Shown here: piece after piece, positions 7,747-16,624 of the stretch
How positions within the stretch are numbered: the first letter of the stretch is position 1
How the letters are laid out: every line of letters begins with the position of its first letter
DNA from: Bog-756 sp963812525
GTDB taxonomy: Bacteria > Actinomycetota > Acidimicrobiia > Acidimicrobiales > RAAP-2
Assembly: GCA_963812525.1 (NCBI GenBank)
Contig: CAWEVL010000009.1
Location: 124,001-188,000 of the forward strand
Direction of reading: 5' to 3'
DNA: 64,000 bases
Made by a program: the position numbers and the translations under genes
Notes under the pieces: generated by a model
Databases searched by the model: none
The model's input: the letters and a program-made list of their open reading frames with translations, nothing else
What the model was told of the DNA's origin: nothing

Positions 7747-9105
7747 ATGTTGACGGCGTTCGCGTCGGCCCTCGGTGGGCCTCCGGTCGAGGTCGACCTG
7801 CCGGACGGAGCCTCGCTCCCGTCGGCGTTCGCGGTGAGCGACCTGGCGCAGGCGTCGATCGCCTCTGCCTCGCAGGCGCTGGCTACTCTGATGTCCATCC
7901 GGACGGGAAGGCCCGCCCCAAGGGTGATCGTGCACCGCGAGTTGGCGTCGGCATGGTTCGGCACTTCGATCAGACCTCGGGGTTGGAGCCTCCCACCCAT
8001 GTGGGACACCGTCGCCGGCGACTATGCGACCACCGACGGCTGGGTCAAGCTGCACACCAACGCGCCCCACCATCGGTCGCGTGCCCTCGAGGTACTGGAT
8101 GTCGCCGACGACCGCCATGCGGTCGCCTCCGCCGTCCTGACCTGGCGGAGTGACGAGCTGGAGACCGCCATCGTCGACGCCGGGGGGGCGGCAGCGGCCA
8201 TGCGGACGCTGGATGGGTGGCGGAATCATGCTCAAGGGCGCGCCCTCGAGGGGGAGCCGCTCGTGTCCTTCGAGGCGGCGTCCGCGTCCGGGGAGTTCGA
8301 CCACCGTTGGGGGAGCGACGACCGGCCGCTCGCAGGACTCAGGGTCCTCGATCTGACCAGGGTCCTGGCTGGACCCGTCGCGACACGAGCACTCGCCGGC
8401 TGGGGCGCTGAGGTCCTCCGGATCGACCCTCCGGACTGGGATGAACCCGCCATCGTCCCCGAAGTGACGCTGGGAAAGCGGTGCGCACGCCTCGACCTCC
8501 GCACGGAGCAGGATGTGGACCGATTTGTCCTACTGCTCCGCTCGGCCGACGTGGTCGTCAGTGGTTATCGATCAGACGCACTCGAACGGCTCGGCCTCGG
8601 CGCTGACCGGCGTCGGGCGATCAGGCCCGGGGTGGTCGACGTGAGCCTCGACGCCTACGGGTGGACCGGGCCCTGGGCACGCCGCCGTGGGTTCGACAGC
8701 CTCGTGCAGATGAGCACCGGTATCGCCGATGCGGGGATGACGGCCGCAGGAGCCCGACGTCCGACGCCGTTGCCCGTGCAGGCTCTCGATCATGCCACCG
8801 GATACCTTGTCGCCGCGGCGGCCCTCTCTGGCCTGACCTTTCGCCTCAACGAGGGACGGGGCAGCACATGGCGTACGTCTCTTGCTTCGATGGCCCAGGT
8901 CCTGATCGACGTGGGCATGGATGGCCGAGGACTGGGCAATGACTGGAGCGATGTCCGGATCGAGCCGAGCGGCCCCACCGAGAAGACGGCGTGGGGGGAC
9001 GCCTCACGGCTCCCACCGCCCGTCGAGGTCCAGGGTGCGCCACTTCACTGGTCCTCTCCGGCCCGGCCCCTGGGTTCCGATGAGGCGGCGTGGCTCCCGA
9101 CCTGA
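7747..9105 (+). CDS. CoA-transferase family III (CaiB/BaiF), circularly permuted form
   Basis: A 452-residue cytoplasmic acyl-CoA transferase. The usual N-terminal signature (PLAGLRVLDLTRVLAGP followed by WGAEVLRIDPP) appears only at about residue 195. The first 190 residues (GDYATTDGWVKLHTNAPHHR...) look like the large domain that normally follows, so the domain order is permuted relative to CaiB. The probable catalytic Asp is in RRGFDSLVQMSTG, where formyl-CoA transferase has its acylated aspartate. Such enzymes move CoA between carboxylic acids without free intermediates; donor and acceptor are not known. The start is ATG 7747; an in-frame GTG 21 bases upstream is an alternative. Neither has a strong ribosome-binding site. 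Confidence 0.84.
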   Translation: MLTAFASALGGPPVEVDLPDGASLPSAFAVSDLAQASIASASQALATLMSIRTGRPAPRVIVHRELASAWFGTSIRPRGWSLPPMWDTVAGDYATTDGWVKLHTNAPHHRSRALEVLDVADDRHAVASAVLTWRSDELETAIVDAGGAAAAMRTLDGWRNHAQGRALEGEPLVSFEAASASGEFDHRWGSDDRPLAGLRVLDLTRVLAGPVATRALAGWGAEVLRIDPPDWDEPAIVPEVTLGKRCARLDLRTEQDVDRFVLLLRSADVVVSGYRSDALERLGLGADRRRAIRPGVVDVSLDAYGWTGPWARRRGFDSLVQMSTGIADAGMTAAGARRPTPLPVQALDHATGYLVAAAALSGLTFRLNEGRGSTWRTSLASMAQVLIDVGMDGRGLGNDWSDVRIEPSGPTEKTAWGDASRLPPPVEVQGAPLHWSSPARPLGSDEAAWLPT

Positions 9106-9514
9106 CCGGCTGGCCGCTGACCAGCTTCGTGCGTGACCCGCACGGTAGCGGGCGAGGTTTCCCATGAACCGTTGAGCGTCCGCTGGGCGGTGTCCGGTGA
9201 CGGCTGTGGCGAGCAGCACCGGGTGGGACTCCTCACTGTCCGTGGCGGGCGGTGACCGAGAGTTCCCGATGCCCTGAATGACGCGTAACGTTTACTTGGG
9301 TGTGACACCCCGATAACCACGGACCGCGAAACTCCCGTCACGGTTGGGGCGCCAGGTCAACTCGCCCGGGTCAGCGTCGAGCAGGTCCACACGAGGTGGG
9401 CGTGCGGTCTCACCGGGAGACGGTGACGGCTCAGGCCGTTGGAGCAGTGAGGCGTTGCCGACTGTTGCCGGCGGCGGGAGCGATCAGGTCGCCACCTGAA
9501 GGGAGGGGCTTCAC
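9106..9514. other. Intergenic stretch with a possible gene remnant
   Basis: About 410 bp between the CoA-transferase and the 41-residue repeat protein. No full gene is supported. A short minus-strand frame inside it (listed separately) reads like the end of a protein. The last 20 bases carry the ribosome-binding site of the next gene (GAAGGGAGGGG). Confidence 0.4.
9292..9390 (-). pseudogene. Possible C-terminal remnant of an unknown protein
   Basis: A 32-residue minus-strand frame ending with TAA reads VDLLDADPGELTWRPNRD and continues to GYRGVTPK. Its composition is far more protein-like than other frames here, but there is no upstream coding continuation and no ribosome-binding site. It may be the tail of a decayed gene or a chance frame. 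I cannot assign a family. Confidence 0.22.
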
Positions 9515-10555
9515 TTGTCGATCAAGACCCCCGGCTGGTACCGGATGGCGCGCGTCTCGGCCATTCTGGTCCTGGCTGCTGTCCCGGTGGCCATCATCAT
9601 CGCCAGCGTGAGTGCCTCCCGGTCGGACGTGAGTTCGCCGTCAGGGGCAGGTGCAGACTGCGCGTCGGGCGCCTCCGGCACCTGTCCCGATCCGTCCGTC
9701 CGACCACGCCTGGTGGGCGTCGTACGAGCGGGAGAATTCGCGGCCAAGCAAGGCGGTCCCGATGCCGGTTGGATCGCCGAGGCGCCGGACGTGAGCCAGA
9801 TCGCGCTGGCCTCCGACGCCAAACACGGACCGGTACTGGGGGTCATCCAGCACGGGACGTTTCTGGTCAAGCAGGGCAGTCCCGATGCCGGTTGGATCTC
9901 GGAGGCTCGGGACGTGAGTCAGATCGCGGTGGCCTCCGACGCCAAACACGGACCGGTACTGGGGGTCATCCAGCACGGTACGCTCTTCGCCAAACAAGGC
10001 AGCCCGAACGCGGGTTGGGTGTCCGAGGCCCCGGACGTCAGCCAGATCGCCGTCGGGTCCGACCGGGTGCATGGGCTGCTCCTCGGCATTGTCTCCAACA
10101 CCGTCTTCTCCGCCAAACAAGGCGGGCTCAATTCCGGTTGGGTCATCGAGGCCCCCGATGCGAGCCAGATCGCGGTCGCCTCGGACCCCACGCACGGGCC
10201 CCTCCTCGGCATCATTCAGAACGGGACGTTCTTGGCCAAGGAGGGCAGCCTCACCTCGCCGTGGGTGAAGGAGGCCTCCGGGGTGAGCCAGATCGCCATC
10301 GCCTCGGACCCCACGCACGGGCCCCTCCTCGGCATGATTCAGAACGGGACGTTCTTGGCCAAGGAGGGCAGCCTCACCTCGCCGTGGGTGAAAGAGGCCT
10401 CCGAGGTGAGCCAGATCGCCGTTGCCTCGGACCCCAGGCAGGGGCCCCTCCTCGGCCTTCGTCAGGAGGACATCGGCTCGGTCAAAGGGAGCAGTCTGGC
10501 GGCCGGTTGGACCGACGACGTGACCGGTATCAGCCAACTGGTCGTGGCCGGCTAG
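9515..10555 (+). CDS. Membrane-anchored protein of seven 41-residue repeats
   Basis: A 346-residue protein starting at TTG 9515; the start is set by GAAGGGAGGGG six to seven bases upstream. One N-terminal transmembrane or uncleaved signal helix (residues about 13-33, VSAILVLAAVPVAIIIASV) is followed by a Ser/Gly linker and seven tandem repeats of consensus GVIQNGTFLAKQGS, then GWV.EA.DVSQIAVASD. The periodic W, D and G and the length suggest a beta-propeller-like extracellular domain, related in style to tectonin or YWTD-type repeats, but no family is certain. Adjacent repeats are almost identical at DNA level, which points to recent duplication. Function unknown; ligand or surface binding is inference. 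Confidence 0.76.
   Translation: MSIKTPGWYRMARVSAILVLAAVPVAIIIASVSASRSDVSSPSGAGADCASGASGTCPDPSVRPRLVGVVRAGEFAAKQGGPDAGWIAEAPDVSQIALASDAKHGPVLGVIQHGTFLVKQGSPDAGWISEARDVSQIAVASDAKHGPVLGVIQHGTLFAKQGSPNAGWVSEAPDVSQIAVGSDRVHGLLLGIVSNTVFSAKQGGLNSGWVIEAPDASQIAVASDPTHGPLLGIIQNGTFLAKEGSLTSPWVKEASGVSQIAIASDPTHGPLLGMIQNGTFLAKEGSLTSPWVKEASEVSQIAVASDPRQGPLLGLRQEDIGSVKGSSLAAGWTDDVTGISQLVVAG
9700..10550 (+). repeat. Tandem 123-bp coding repeats
   Basis: About seven direct repeats with a 123-bp period within the preceding gene. Units around 10190-10310 and 10313-10435 are nearly base-for-base copies, and those at about 9830 and 9953 are a second similar pair. Such pairs suggest expansion by unequal recombination or slippage, and the copy number may differ between strains or be collapsed in an assembly. 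Confidence 0.85.
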
Positions 10556-10898
10556 CGCGGCGCTGGCTGACCCACGGGTGTCGTCGGCGACCCTCCGACG
10601 GACGATCGGGAACTGGTCGGCACCTCAGGGCATCACGAGAAGCTCCGGCTGGCGCCCAGGTGCTCGGAGCGGCCCGGGCCGATCGCCATCACTGCGCTCC
10701 GGCCCGGTGCCGCGCCGAGATCGGAGCGTGGGAGTGAGAGCCGCCCTCTGGGTGACACCGGTCGGCAACTTCGACTGCTCGGTGCTCTCCGGAACCCGGG
10801 TGGTGAAGAGGATCGCGGTGATGCCAGCCCGCGTCGATTGACACGGTTGGACAACTCACCCAGACTTGCCGTGAGAGGGCTGATCGGGGGAGCCACCC
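10556..10898. other. Intergenic stretch, nothing recognised
   Basis: About 340 bp before the ferritin-like gene. Open frames crossing it look non-coding. GATCGGGGGAGC at the end is the ribosome-binding site of the next gene. Confidence 0.45.
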
Positions 10899-11981
10899 AT
10901 GAGCACGAAGACCTATCAATTGCCTGTGGAGAAGACCGGTTGGCAGACCGGCGACGGATCGGGAACCGCCAAGTTCACCTGGGATTACGACAACGGTCGT
11001 GACAAGCTGATCAACCTCTACGACAAGGGCAAGAGGAAGCAGTGGGACTCGAAGGAGCGTATCGACTGGTCCCATGATCCGAATCCCGAGAATCCGCTCG
11101 AGTTACCCGACGACCTCGTGCCGATCTTCGGCTCGCCCATCTGGGACAGGCTGACTGACGACGAGCGCGGCAACGTGCGGCGCAATATGGTCGCCTGGCA
11201 GTTCAGCCAGTTCCTCCACGGTGAACAAGGGGCGTTGATCTGCACGGCGAAGATCGTCCAGTCGGTTCCCGACATCGACTCCAAGTACTACGCCGCCACG
11301 CAGGTCATGGATGAGGCACGACACGTCGAGACCTACTCCCGCTACCTCGACAAGATCGAGATCGCCTACCCCATCAATGAGAATCTGAAGTCCCTGCTCG
11401 ACGACGTCTTGAGTGACTCGCGATGGGACATGACCTACCTCGGCATGCAGGTCCTGATCGAAGGTCTGGCGCTCGCCGCCTTCGGTCTGATCCGCAATAC
11501 AGCAGGAGATCCACTGGGAACGTCGGTCAACGCCTACGTCATGCAGGACGAAGCTCGGCATGTGATGTTCGGTCGGTTGGCCTTGCGCGACTACTACCCG
11601 GAGCTGACACAGGCCGAACGTGACGAGCGCGAAGAGTTCTGCGCCGATGCCTGCTACCGGATGCGCGACCGATTCCTTGCCAACGAACTATGGGAGCGCC
11701 TCGGCTACGACCCTGAGGCATGCATCCAGTATGTCGAGGAGAGCGAGAGCCAGAAGATCTTCCGGAGCCTGCTGTTCACCAGAATCGTTCCCACGCTGAA
11801 GGACGTGGGCTTGTGGGGCCCGACGATGAGGCAGACCTTTACGGATATGGGCGTCATTGGGTACGAGACGACTGACCTGGATGAGGTGATGGCTGAGGAC
11901 GTGACCGTCGCCGAGCAGCTGGATGCCGACCGGGGTCACATCGCCGAGGCGATCGCGGTCGGACTGGCCGATGACGGTTGA
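10899..11981 (+). CDS. Ferritin-like di-iron oxidase/oxygenase family protein
   Basis: A 360-residue soluble all-helical protein. A four-helix di-iron site is visible: E109 (HGEQGA), E139 and H142 (DEARHVETY), E188 (LIEGLAL), E218 and H221 (DEARHVMFG), the E...ExxH...E...ExxH pattern of ribonucleotide-reductase-R2-like and ferritin-like oxygenases. The length fits oxygenases of this superfamily rather than storage ferritin. The substrate is unknown; candidates are N-oxygenation or fatty-acyl oxidation, as in related actinobacterial enzymes (inference). The ATG at 10899 is preceded by GGGGGAGC. The codon mix is less GC-rich than in the right half of the window. It lies alone upstream of a MarR-MFS pair. 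Confidence 0.82.
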   Translation: MSTKTYQLPVEKTGWQTGDGSGTAKFTWDYDNGRDKLINLYDKGKRKQWDSKERIDWSHDPNPENPLELPDDLVPIFGSPIWDRLTDDERGNVRRNMVAWQFSQFLHGEQGALICTAKIVQSVPDIDSKYYAATQVMDEARHVETYSRYLDKIEIAYPINENLKSLLDDVLSDSRWDMTYLGMQVLIEGLALAAFGLIRNTAGDPLGTSVNAYVMQDEARHVMFGRLALRDYYPELTQAERDEREEFCADACYRMRDRFLANELWERLGYDPEACIQYVEESESQKIFRSLLFTRIVPTLKDVGLWGPTMRQTFTDMGVIGYETTDLDEVMAEDVTVAEQLDADRGHIAEAIAVGLADDG

Positions 11982-12084
11982 CGTTCAGATCACCACCCGA
12001 GGCGACTGGCGGCTGAGGGGCCAGGTACTCAGGCTCGCACCGGCAGGGTCCAGCGAGGCAGCCGAGCGCGCCGATACTTAGAAA

Positions 12085-12097
12085 TCGAAGGGTTCGA
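12085..12097. promoter_or_regulatory. Small palindrome upstream of the MarR gene
   Basis: TCGAA-GGG-TTCGA, 27 bases before the MarR start, with TAGACT as a possible -10 box at about 12112. It could be an autoregulatory operator, but the arms are only five bases long. Confidence 0.28.
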
Positions 12098-12123
12098 GGT
12101 CGATGGTTTGCTAGACTGGGAAG

Positions 12124-12594
12124 GTGCCTCCCGCCCGTCCACCGATCGGACTGCACCTCGCCAGCGTCGCCCGGGTCGTCAGCCGGGCCTTCGACCAGGC
12201 GCTGACCGAAGCCGGGGGATCGCTCCCGGTCTGGTCGGTCCTGCTCAATCTGACCATGGAGCATCCCGCCAACCAGCGAGAGCTCGCGGATGCGATCGGC
12301 GTGAGCGAAGCCACGCTGACCCACCACCTCAACGCCATGGACGCCCAGGGGCTGATCACCAGGCGCCGCGATATGAAGAACCGTCGGATCCATGTGGTCG
12401 AGCTGACCGAAGAGGGTGAGAGGTCATTCCTTCGCCTCCGCAGTGCCGCAGTAGCGTTCGACCGACGGCTGCGGGCCGGGATCACCAAGGACGAGCGAGC
12501 CAGCCTCGAAGTCGTACTGGACCAACTGGTCCGCAATGTGGGTGTCGAGCAGCGACCGGTCAAATGCGTACGACTGCTGGAGGACGGGACGTGA
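12124..12594 (+). CDS. MarR family transcriptional regulator
   Basis: A 156-residue winged-helix repressor starting at GTG 12124. The recognition region is NQRELADAIGVSEATLTHHLNAMDAQGLI (given here in outline: helices at about residues 58-86), followed by the wing RRRDMKNRRIHVVELTEEG. The family usually senses phenolic or drug-like molecules and represses a neighbouring efflux or degradation gene. Here a DHA2-type exporter starts 150 bp downstream in the same orientation, so drug-responsive control of that pump is the natural inference. A short palindrome lies upstream. Confidence 0.88.
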   Translation: MPPARPPIGLHLASVARVVSRAFDQALTEAGGSLPVWSVLLNLTMEHPANQRELADAIGVSEATLTHHLNAMDAQGLITRRRDMKNRRIHVVELTEEGERSFLRLRSAAVAFDRRLRAGITKDERASLEVVLDQLVRNVGVEQRPVKCVRLLEDGT

Positions 12595-12744
12595 CCCGGC
12601 CGGCCATCGGGCGCCGGTGGCGCCGTGGAGATCCATGCTTCGGGCCGTCGTGCGCCGACGGTGCTGGCCGGTGGCGGCCGTCGCTCGAATTGGTCATGCC
12701 CGGAAACTGCCCGGGCCGTTCCCCAGTAGGAGGCAGCAGGTCCG

Positions 12745-14241
12745 ATGACGACTGAAGTGGATTCGGCGTCCCGACCCCCGGCACCGCCCGGACACCCCGA
12801 AGTGTCTCGGCGGAGGCCGTTCACCCGGGCGCACTGGTGGATTCTCGTCATCATCGCCGGCGCACAGCTGATGGTGGTACTGGACACCACGATCATGATT
12901 ATCGCCCTGCCGTCGGCGCAGCACTCGCTGGGGTTCTCGAACACCGACCGGCAGTGGGTGGTGACCGCCTACACCCTCGGCTTCGGCGGCTTTCTCCTTC
13001 TCGGAGGTCGGATCAGCGACATGATCGGACCCAAGCGGACCCTGATGATCGGCGTCGTCGGGTTTGCCGTTGCCTCCGCGTTGGGCGGCGCCTCGCAGAC
13101 GACCGCCATGCTGATCGGGGCGCGGGGCCTGCAGGGGATGTTCGGAGCACTCCTCGCCCCGTCGGTGTTGTCCCTGCTGGCCACCACGTTCACCGATCCC
13201 AAGGAGCGAGGTCGGGCCTTCGGCGTCTATGCATCGATCGCCATCGGTGGTGCCGCCTTCGGCCTCATCCTGGGCGGCCTGTTGACCCAGTATCTCGACT
13301 GGCGATGGTGTCTGTATGTGAATCTGCCCATCGCCCTGGCCGTAGCCATCGGAGTGTTCACCATGATCCCGGGGCGACCGGGAAGCGCCGTCCAACTCGA
13401 CATCCCCGGAGCGATCCTCGGCTGCGGGGGCCTGGTCGCCCTCGTCTACGGACTCGGGGAGGCAGCCACAGCCGGGTGGAGCTCGCCCCGGGTCATCGTG
13501 CCCCTGGCCATGGCGGTGGTGTTGCTGTCTCTCTTCGTCCTGGTGCAGACCAGAGTGCCCAGTCCACTACTGCCCTTACGCATTCTGGCCGACCGAAACC
13601 GCGCCGGGTCGTTCCTGACCATCATCCTGGCCGTGCTGGGGATGTACGGGACCTTCCTGTTCCTCACCTATCTGCTCCAGACGGTCGACGGCTATTCCCC
13701 GTTGAAGTCGGGCATCGCCTTTCTGCCCCTGATGGCTGTCAACGGCCTGGCGGCCACGCAATTGGCCAGCCGATTGATGCCACACCTCCGCACCCGTCTG
13801 CTGGTGGTTCCCGGATTGCTGATCGCCTCGCTGGGTGTCGCCCTTCTGACCCAACTGACCCCAGACGCCTCCTACGTCAGCCACATACTGCCGACCGAGA
13901 TCCTCCTCGGTCTGGGTCTCGGACTGGCCATCGTTCCGTGCATCAGCACGGCGACCGCCAAAGCCGAACCACGGGACGTCGGCATTACCTCGGCGACGAC
14001 AAACACATCGCAGCAGATCGGGGCCTCCGTAGGTACCGCGTTGCTCAACACCATCGCGGCAACGGCGACGGCCGCCTATCTTGCCACCCACCCGACTGGT
14101 ACCTCCGTGTCGGCGGCCACGGTGCACGGCTTCGCCGTGGCCAGCGGCTGGGCTGCGGGCTCCCTTGCGCTCGCCGCGGTCATCGGGGGCATCCTGATCA
14201 ACGCTCACCCAGGGCGCGACGGCGAGCGGACGATGCCCTAG
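12745..14241 (+). CDS. MFS drug exporter, DHA2 (EmrB/QacA) family
   Basis: A 498-residue inner-membrane proton antiporter with about 14 transmembrane helices. It starts at ATG 12745 after AGGAGGCAGC. Motifs include the TM1 segment QLMVVLDTTIMIIALPSAQ (motif D1 of the family, LDxTIMxxALP), the loop GGRISDMIGPKR (motif A) and the TM5 antiporter motif region FGLILGGLLTQYLDWRW. It lies directly downstream of a MarR regulator and probably exports toxic organic compounds. The substrate cannot be predicted from sequence. Confidence 0.9.
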   Translation: MTTEVDSASRPPAPPGHPEVSRRRPFTRAHWWILVIIAGAQLMVVLDTTIMIIALPSAQHSLGFSNTDRQWVVTAYTLGFGGFLLLGGRISDMIGPKRTLMIGVVGFAVASALGGASQTTAMLIGARGLQGMFGALLAPSVLSLLATTFTDPKERGRAFGVYASIAIGGAAFGLILGGLLTQYLDWRWCLYVNLPIALAVAIGVFTMIPGRPGSAVQLDIPGAILGCGGLVALVYGLGEAATAGWSSPRVIVPLAMAVVLLSLFVLVQTRVPSPLLPLRILADRNRAGSFLTIILAVLGMYGTFLFLTYLLQTVDGYSPLKSGIAFLPLMAVNGLAATQLASRLMPHLRTRLLVVPGLLIASLGVALLTQLTPDASYVSHILPTEILLGLGLGLAIVPCISTATAKAEPRDVGITSATTNTSQQIGASVGTALLNTIAATATAAYLATHPTGTSVSAATVHGFAVASGWAAGSLALAAVIGGILINAHPGRDGERTMP

Positions 14242-14413
14242 CCGGTCGAGCGGACGCCACCCCGTCGAGCGACGGGAGCTCGAGCAGACCTGTCTGTCGC
14301 CCGGTATCAAGTCCCCGGTCGCCGTCTCGGGCGCGGTCTCGTCCGACCATGGTGCGGCGGCCCCACCCTCGCCCGGTCCGCCAACGGCAAATCAGTCTCG
14401 CTACGATCGGTCC

Positions 14414-14878
14414 GTGACATCGTGGCGGAGTCTTCGGTTCTACGGCCGGCCCAGCACCCACGATCCGCTGGAGTGGGCGTGGGTGGACGCCCGGTTGACG
14501 GACGCCGGAACCTATTGGGTGGTCGCCCGCACGGACGGTCATCCACATCCGAGGCCGGTGTGGGGCGTGTGGCGGCTCGATCATCTCTTCTTGAGCATCG
14601 GCACCCCCGTCACCTGTGATGCCCTCGCCGTCGATCCCAGGGTGACCGTCCACCTCGACAGCGGCACGGACGTCGTGATCCTCGAGGGGCAGGCAGAAGG
14701 CGCCAATGACGACGACGACGTGCTGGCGGCGTATGACCGGAAGTACGACTGGTCCTACGACGTCGCCGACCACGGTCCACTGACCTCCGTCCGACCGTGC
14801 ACCGTCCTCGCCTGGCAGACCGCGGGTTGGGCCGGACGCGAGAGCTTTCAGCGCTCGGGACGATGGGATTTCGGCTGA
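14414..14878 (+). CDS. Pyridoxamine-5'-phosphate-oxidase-like flavin/F420-binding protein
   Basis: A 154-residue split beta-barrel protein starting at GTG 14414. The pattern YWVVARTDGHPHPRPVWGVW, then LFLSIG..., VTVHLDSGTDVVILEGQAE is characteristic of PNPOx-like proteins that bind FMN, F420 or haem. In actinobacteria many are F420-dependent reductases, but which cofactor is used cannot be read here. It is monocistronic. A weak start context leaves the exact N-terminus open. Confidence 0.78.
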   Translation: MTSWRSLRFYGRPSTHDPLEWAWVDARLTDAGTYWVVARTDGHPHPRPVWGVWRLDHLFLSIGTPVTCDALAVDPRVTVHLDSGTDVVILEGQAEGANDDDDVLAAYDRKYDWSYDVADHGPLTSVRPCTVLAWQTAGWAGRESFQRSGRWDFG

Positions 14879-15101
14879 GACGCCACCGGTCGGTCGATCC
14901 CCCATTCGGCAAATCGGCCACCGCGGTCGGCAATCCTCGGCCCGGTCGGATCTCCCGATGCCCTCGGCTGTCCCCGGAACTTCCCCGATCCCGCGGCGAA
15001 CCGGTGCGCTCAGTGTCCGATCCGTCACTCCGAGCGTCGTCCACCCGCATGGGTGCACAGGGGAGCGCGATGATGGTCAAGTGGGGGCAGCCGGAAGATC
15101 A

Positions 15102-15344
15102 GTGGAGAATGCCGCAGGAGTCTCGCTCGGCGAGTTGATCGACTTCTGTGCGCGTTGCGTGGCTCTGGGGATCCCCGAGTCCACAAAGCTGCGTGCGGTG
15201 GCCGATGATCTCGGGTCGCTCACCGCGGTGTCGGCGGAATGCCAACTGGCGACGCCCCGTGGGGTCGATGACCCGGCGAACGCCGAATTCGGCACCATCA
15301 TCGAAGGCGGAGTGATCATCGACATCCCCGGCGAAGAGTGGTGA
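15102..15344 (+). CDS. Small hypothetical protein
   Basis: An 80-residue acidic protein starting at GTG 15102 (GGAAGATCA upstream): helical first half LGELIDFCARCVALGIPEST and a C-terminal GGVIIDIPGEEW. I recognise no domain. The composition is protein-like, and the frame ends cleanly before the convergent GH114 gene. An in-frame GTG at 15081 is an alternative start. Confidence 0.5.
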   Translation: MENAAGVSLGELIDFCARCVALGIPESTKLRAVADDLGSLTAVSAECQLATPRGVDDPANAEFGTIIEGGVIIDIPGEEW

Positions 15345-15502
15345 GTCCGTCCTTTCGGTAGCCGGGTCCCCATTGGCCACTTCACCAGGATGGCTCCATC
15401 GACCCTCATCCCGATCACCGTGCGCCCGGAGGTCCCCGGTCGACGGGCGCTCTCCGTGCATGGAGGGAGGCTCTGTTCGGCCCACCACTTCGACAGCGGT
15501 GT

Positions 15503-16501
15503 CTAGCGGCACGGCTTGCGGGTTCCGGTGAGGCCGACATTGAAGCGGGCTCCGTTGAAGCCCAGAGCATCGTCGTTGGCGCAAAAGGTCGATGGCTTCA
15601 GTCTGTACTCTGCATTGAAGACGGCCTTGTGGCCCACGTATGCGGAGAGCAGGGCGCATGAGGAGTACTGATTGCACTGCTCGGTCAACACCGCATCAGC
15701 CAACGGATACATGTCGGAGGCGTAGCCGTCCCCGGTGTCGTCAGGGTTCTTGATCCACCAGGCAAGGCCGAGGCCGTGCATGTAGTTGGCCAGGCCAGTC
15801 ATATACGTCTCTTCGATGGATCTCGTCAACGGGAAGCCACTGGGGTCCCCATACTCTTCGTCGATGTCAGTTTCGACCGCGTCGAATCCCTTGGCCGCGC
15901 ACTGCTGCTTGATCATCGATTCGATGACCGAGACCGTTACCGGGGATTGGATGTCGAGGTAGTACTCGGGATACCCGCTGACCTTCGCCCCGAACACGCC
16001 GGCCGACCGCAACTGGGAGAAGTAGGTGACCGGAATACCCTCGTCCGAGGTGGTGTAGTAGTTGCCGGCGGCTCCGACCTCGACGTAGCAGACGACCCGT
16101 TTCCCCAGGGCATGCAGGGCCGTCACCGTGGATGCAGGGTTGATGATCCCGTCGATGTCATAGATCCCCGGAGCGGGGGCCGGCTGCCCGTCGGGAAGCT
16201 TGTCGCCCGTGCCCATGTCCTTGGCATTGTTCAGTCTCAGCGGATGGCTGAGCTCCCACTGCCACGGTTGACTCCCCAGCGGGGGGGTCCACCATCCGGC
16301 CGCTCCGGCACGGGCAGTGAGCGGGGGGAGACACAGCACGATCATCGCAAGGGCGGCAATGGCCAACGTGATCGGGCGATGGGTCCCATGGACGTACGAA
16401 CGTCTGCACCGGTTTGTCCCCACGGTCGTAGCGTACGTGGTCCGGCCCACGGCGGCACGTGGTCTCCACCATCGGCCCGGACGTGCCCTACCCGTGCCCA
16501 T
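15503..16501 (-). CDS. Secreted GH114-type hydrolase (endo alpha-1,4 polygalactosaminidase family)
   Basis: Up to 332 residues. A hydrophobic export signal lies at about residues 44-66 (TLAIAALAMIVLCLPP, ending TARAGA). The mature part has the TIM-barrel signatures of the GH114/TM1410 family: KRVVCYVEVGAAGNYY, GYPEYYLDIQSP and GFDAVETDIDEEY, the last carrying the probable catalytic acids. Family members cleave galactosaminogalactan-like polymers; the real substrate here is unproven. The start is uncertain: ATG 16501 gives a long basic leader, while GTG 16423 gives a more standard signal peptide; neither has a good ribosome-binding site. The lipoprotein gene is divergent on the other side. Confidence 0.8.
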   Translation of the reverse strand: MGTGRARPGRWWRPRAAVGRTTYATTVGTNRCRRSYVHGTHRPITLAIAALAMIVLCLPPLTARAGAAGWWTPPLGSQPWQWELSHPLRLNNAKDMGTGDKLPDGQPAPAPGIYDIDGIINPASTVTALHALGKRVVCYVEVGAAGNYYTTSDEGIPVTYFSQLRSAGVFGAKVSGYPEYYLDIQSPVTVSVIESMIKQQCAAKGFDAVETDIDEEYGDPSGFPLTRSIEETYMTGLANYMHGLGLAWWIKNPDDTGDGYASDMYPLADAVLTEQCNQYSSCALLSAYVGHKAVFNAEYRLKPSTFCANDDALGFNGARFNVGLTGTRKPCR

Positions 16502-16624
16502 CCCCTGCCAGCGGTCCGCGTGTCCGGTGTCGAGGGCGTGCCCGCCCGGACCGCCTCCTACCCGCGGCGGTGCCGGGTCACCGCTTGCTTGTGCGACGCC
16601 GGGCGCGGGCCTAGGGTCCGGAGG

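Noticed and set aside
12085..12097. A definite MarR operator
   Set aside because: Arms of five bases occur often by chance in GC-rich DNA; kept only as a low-confidence site.
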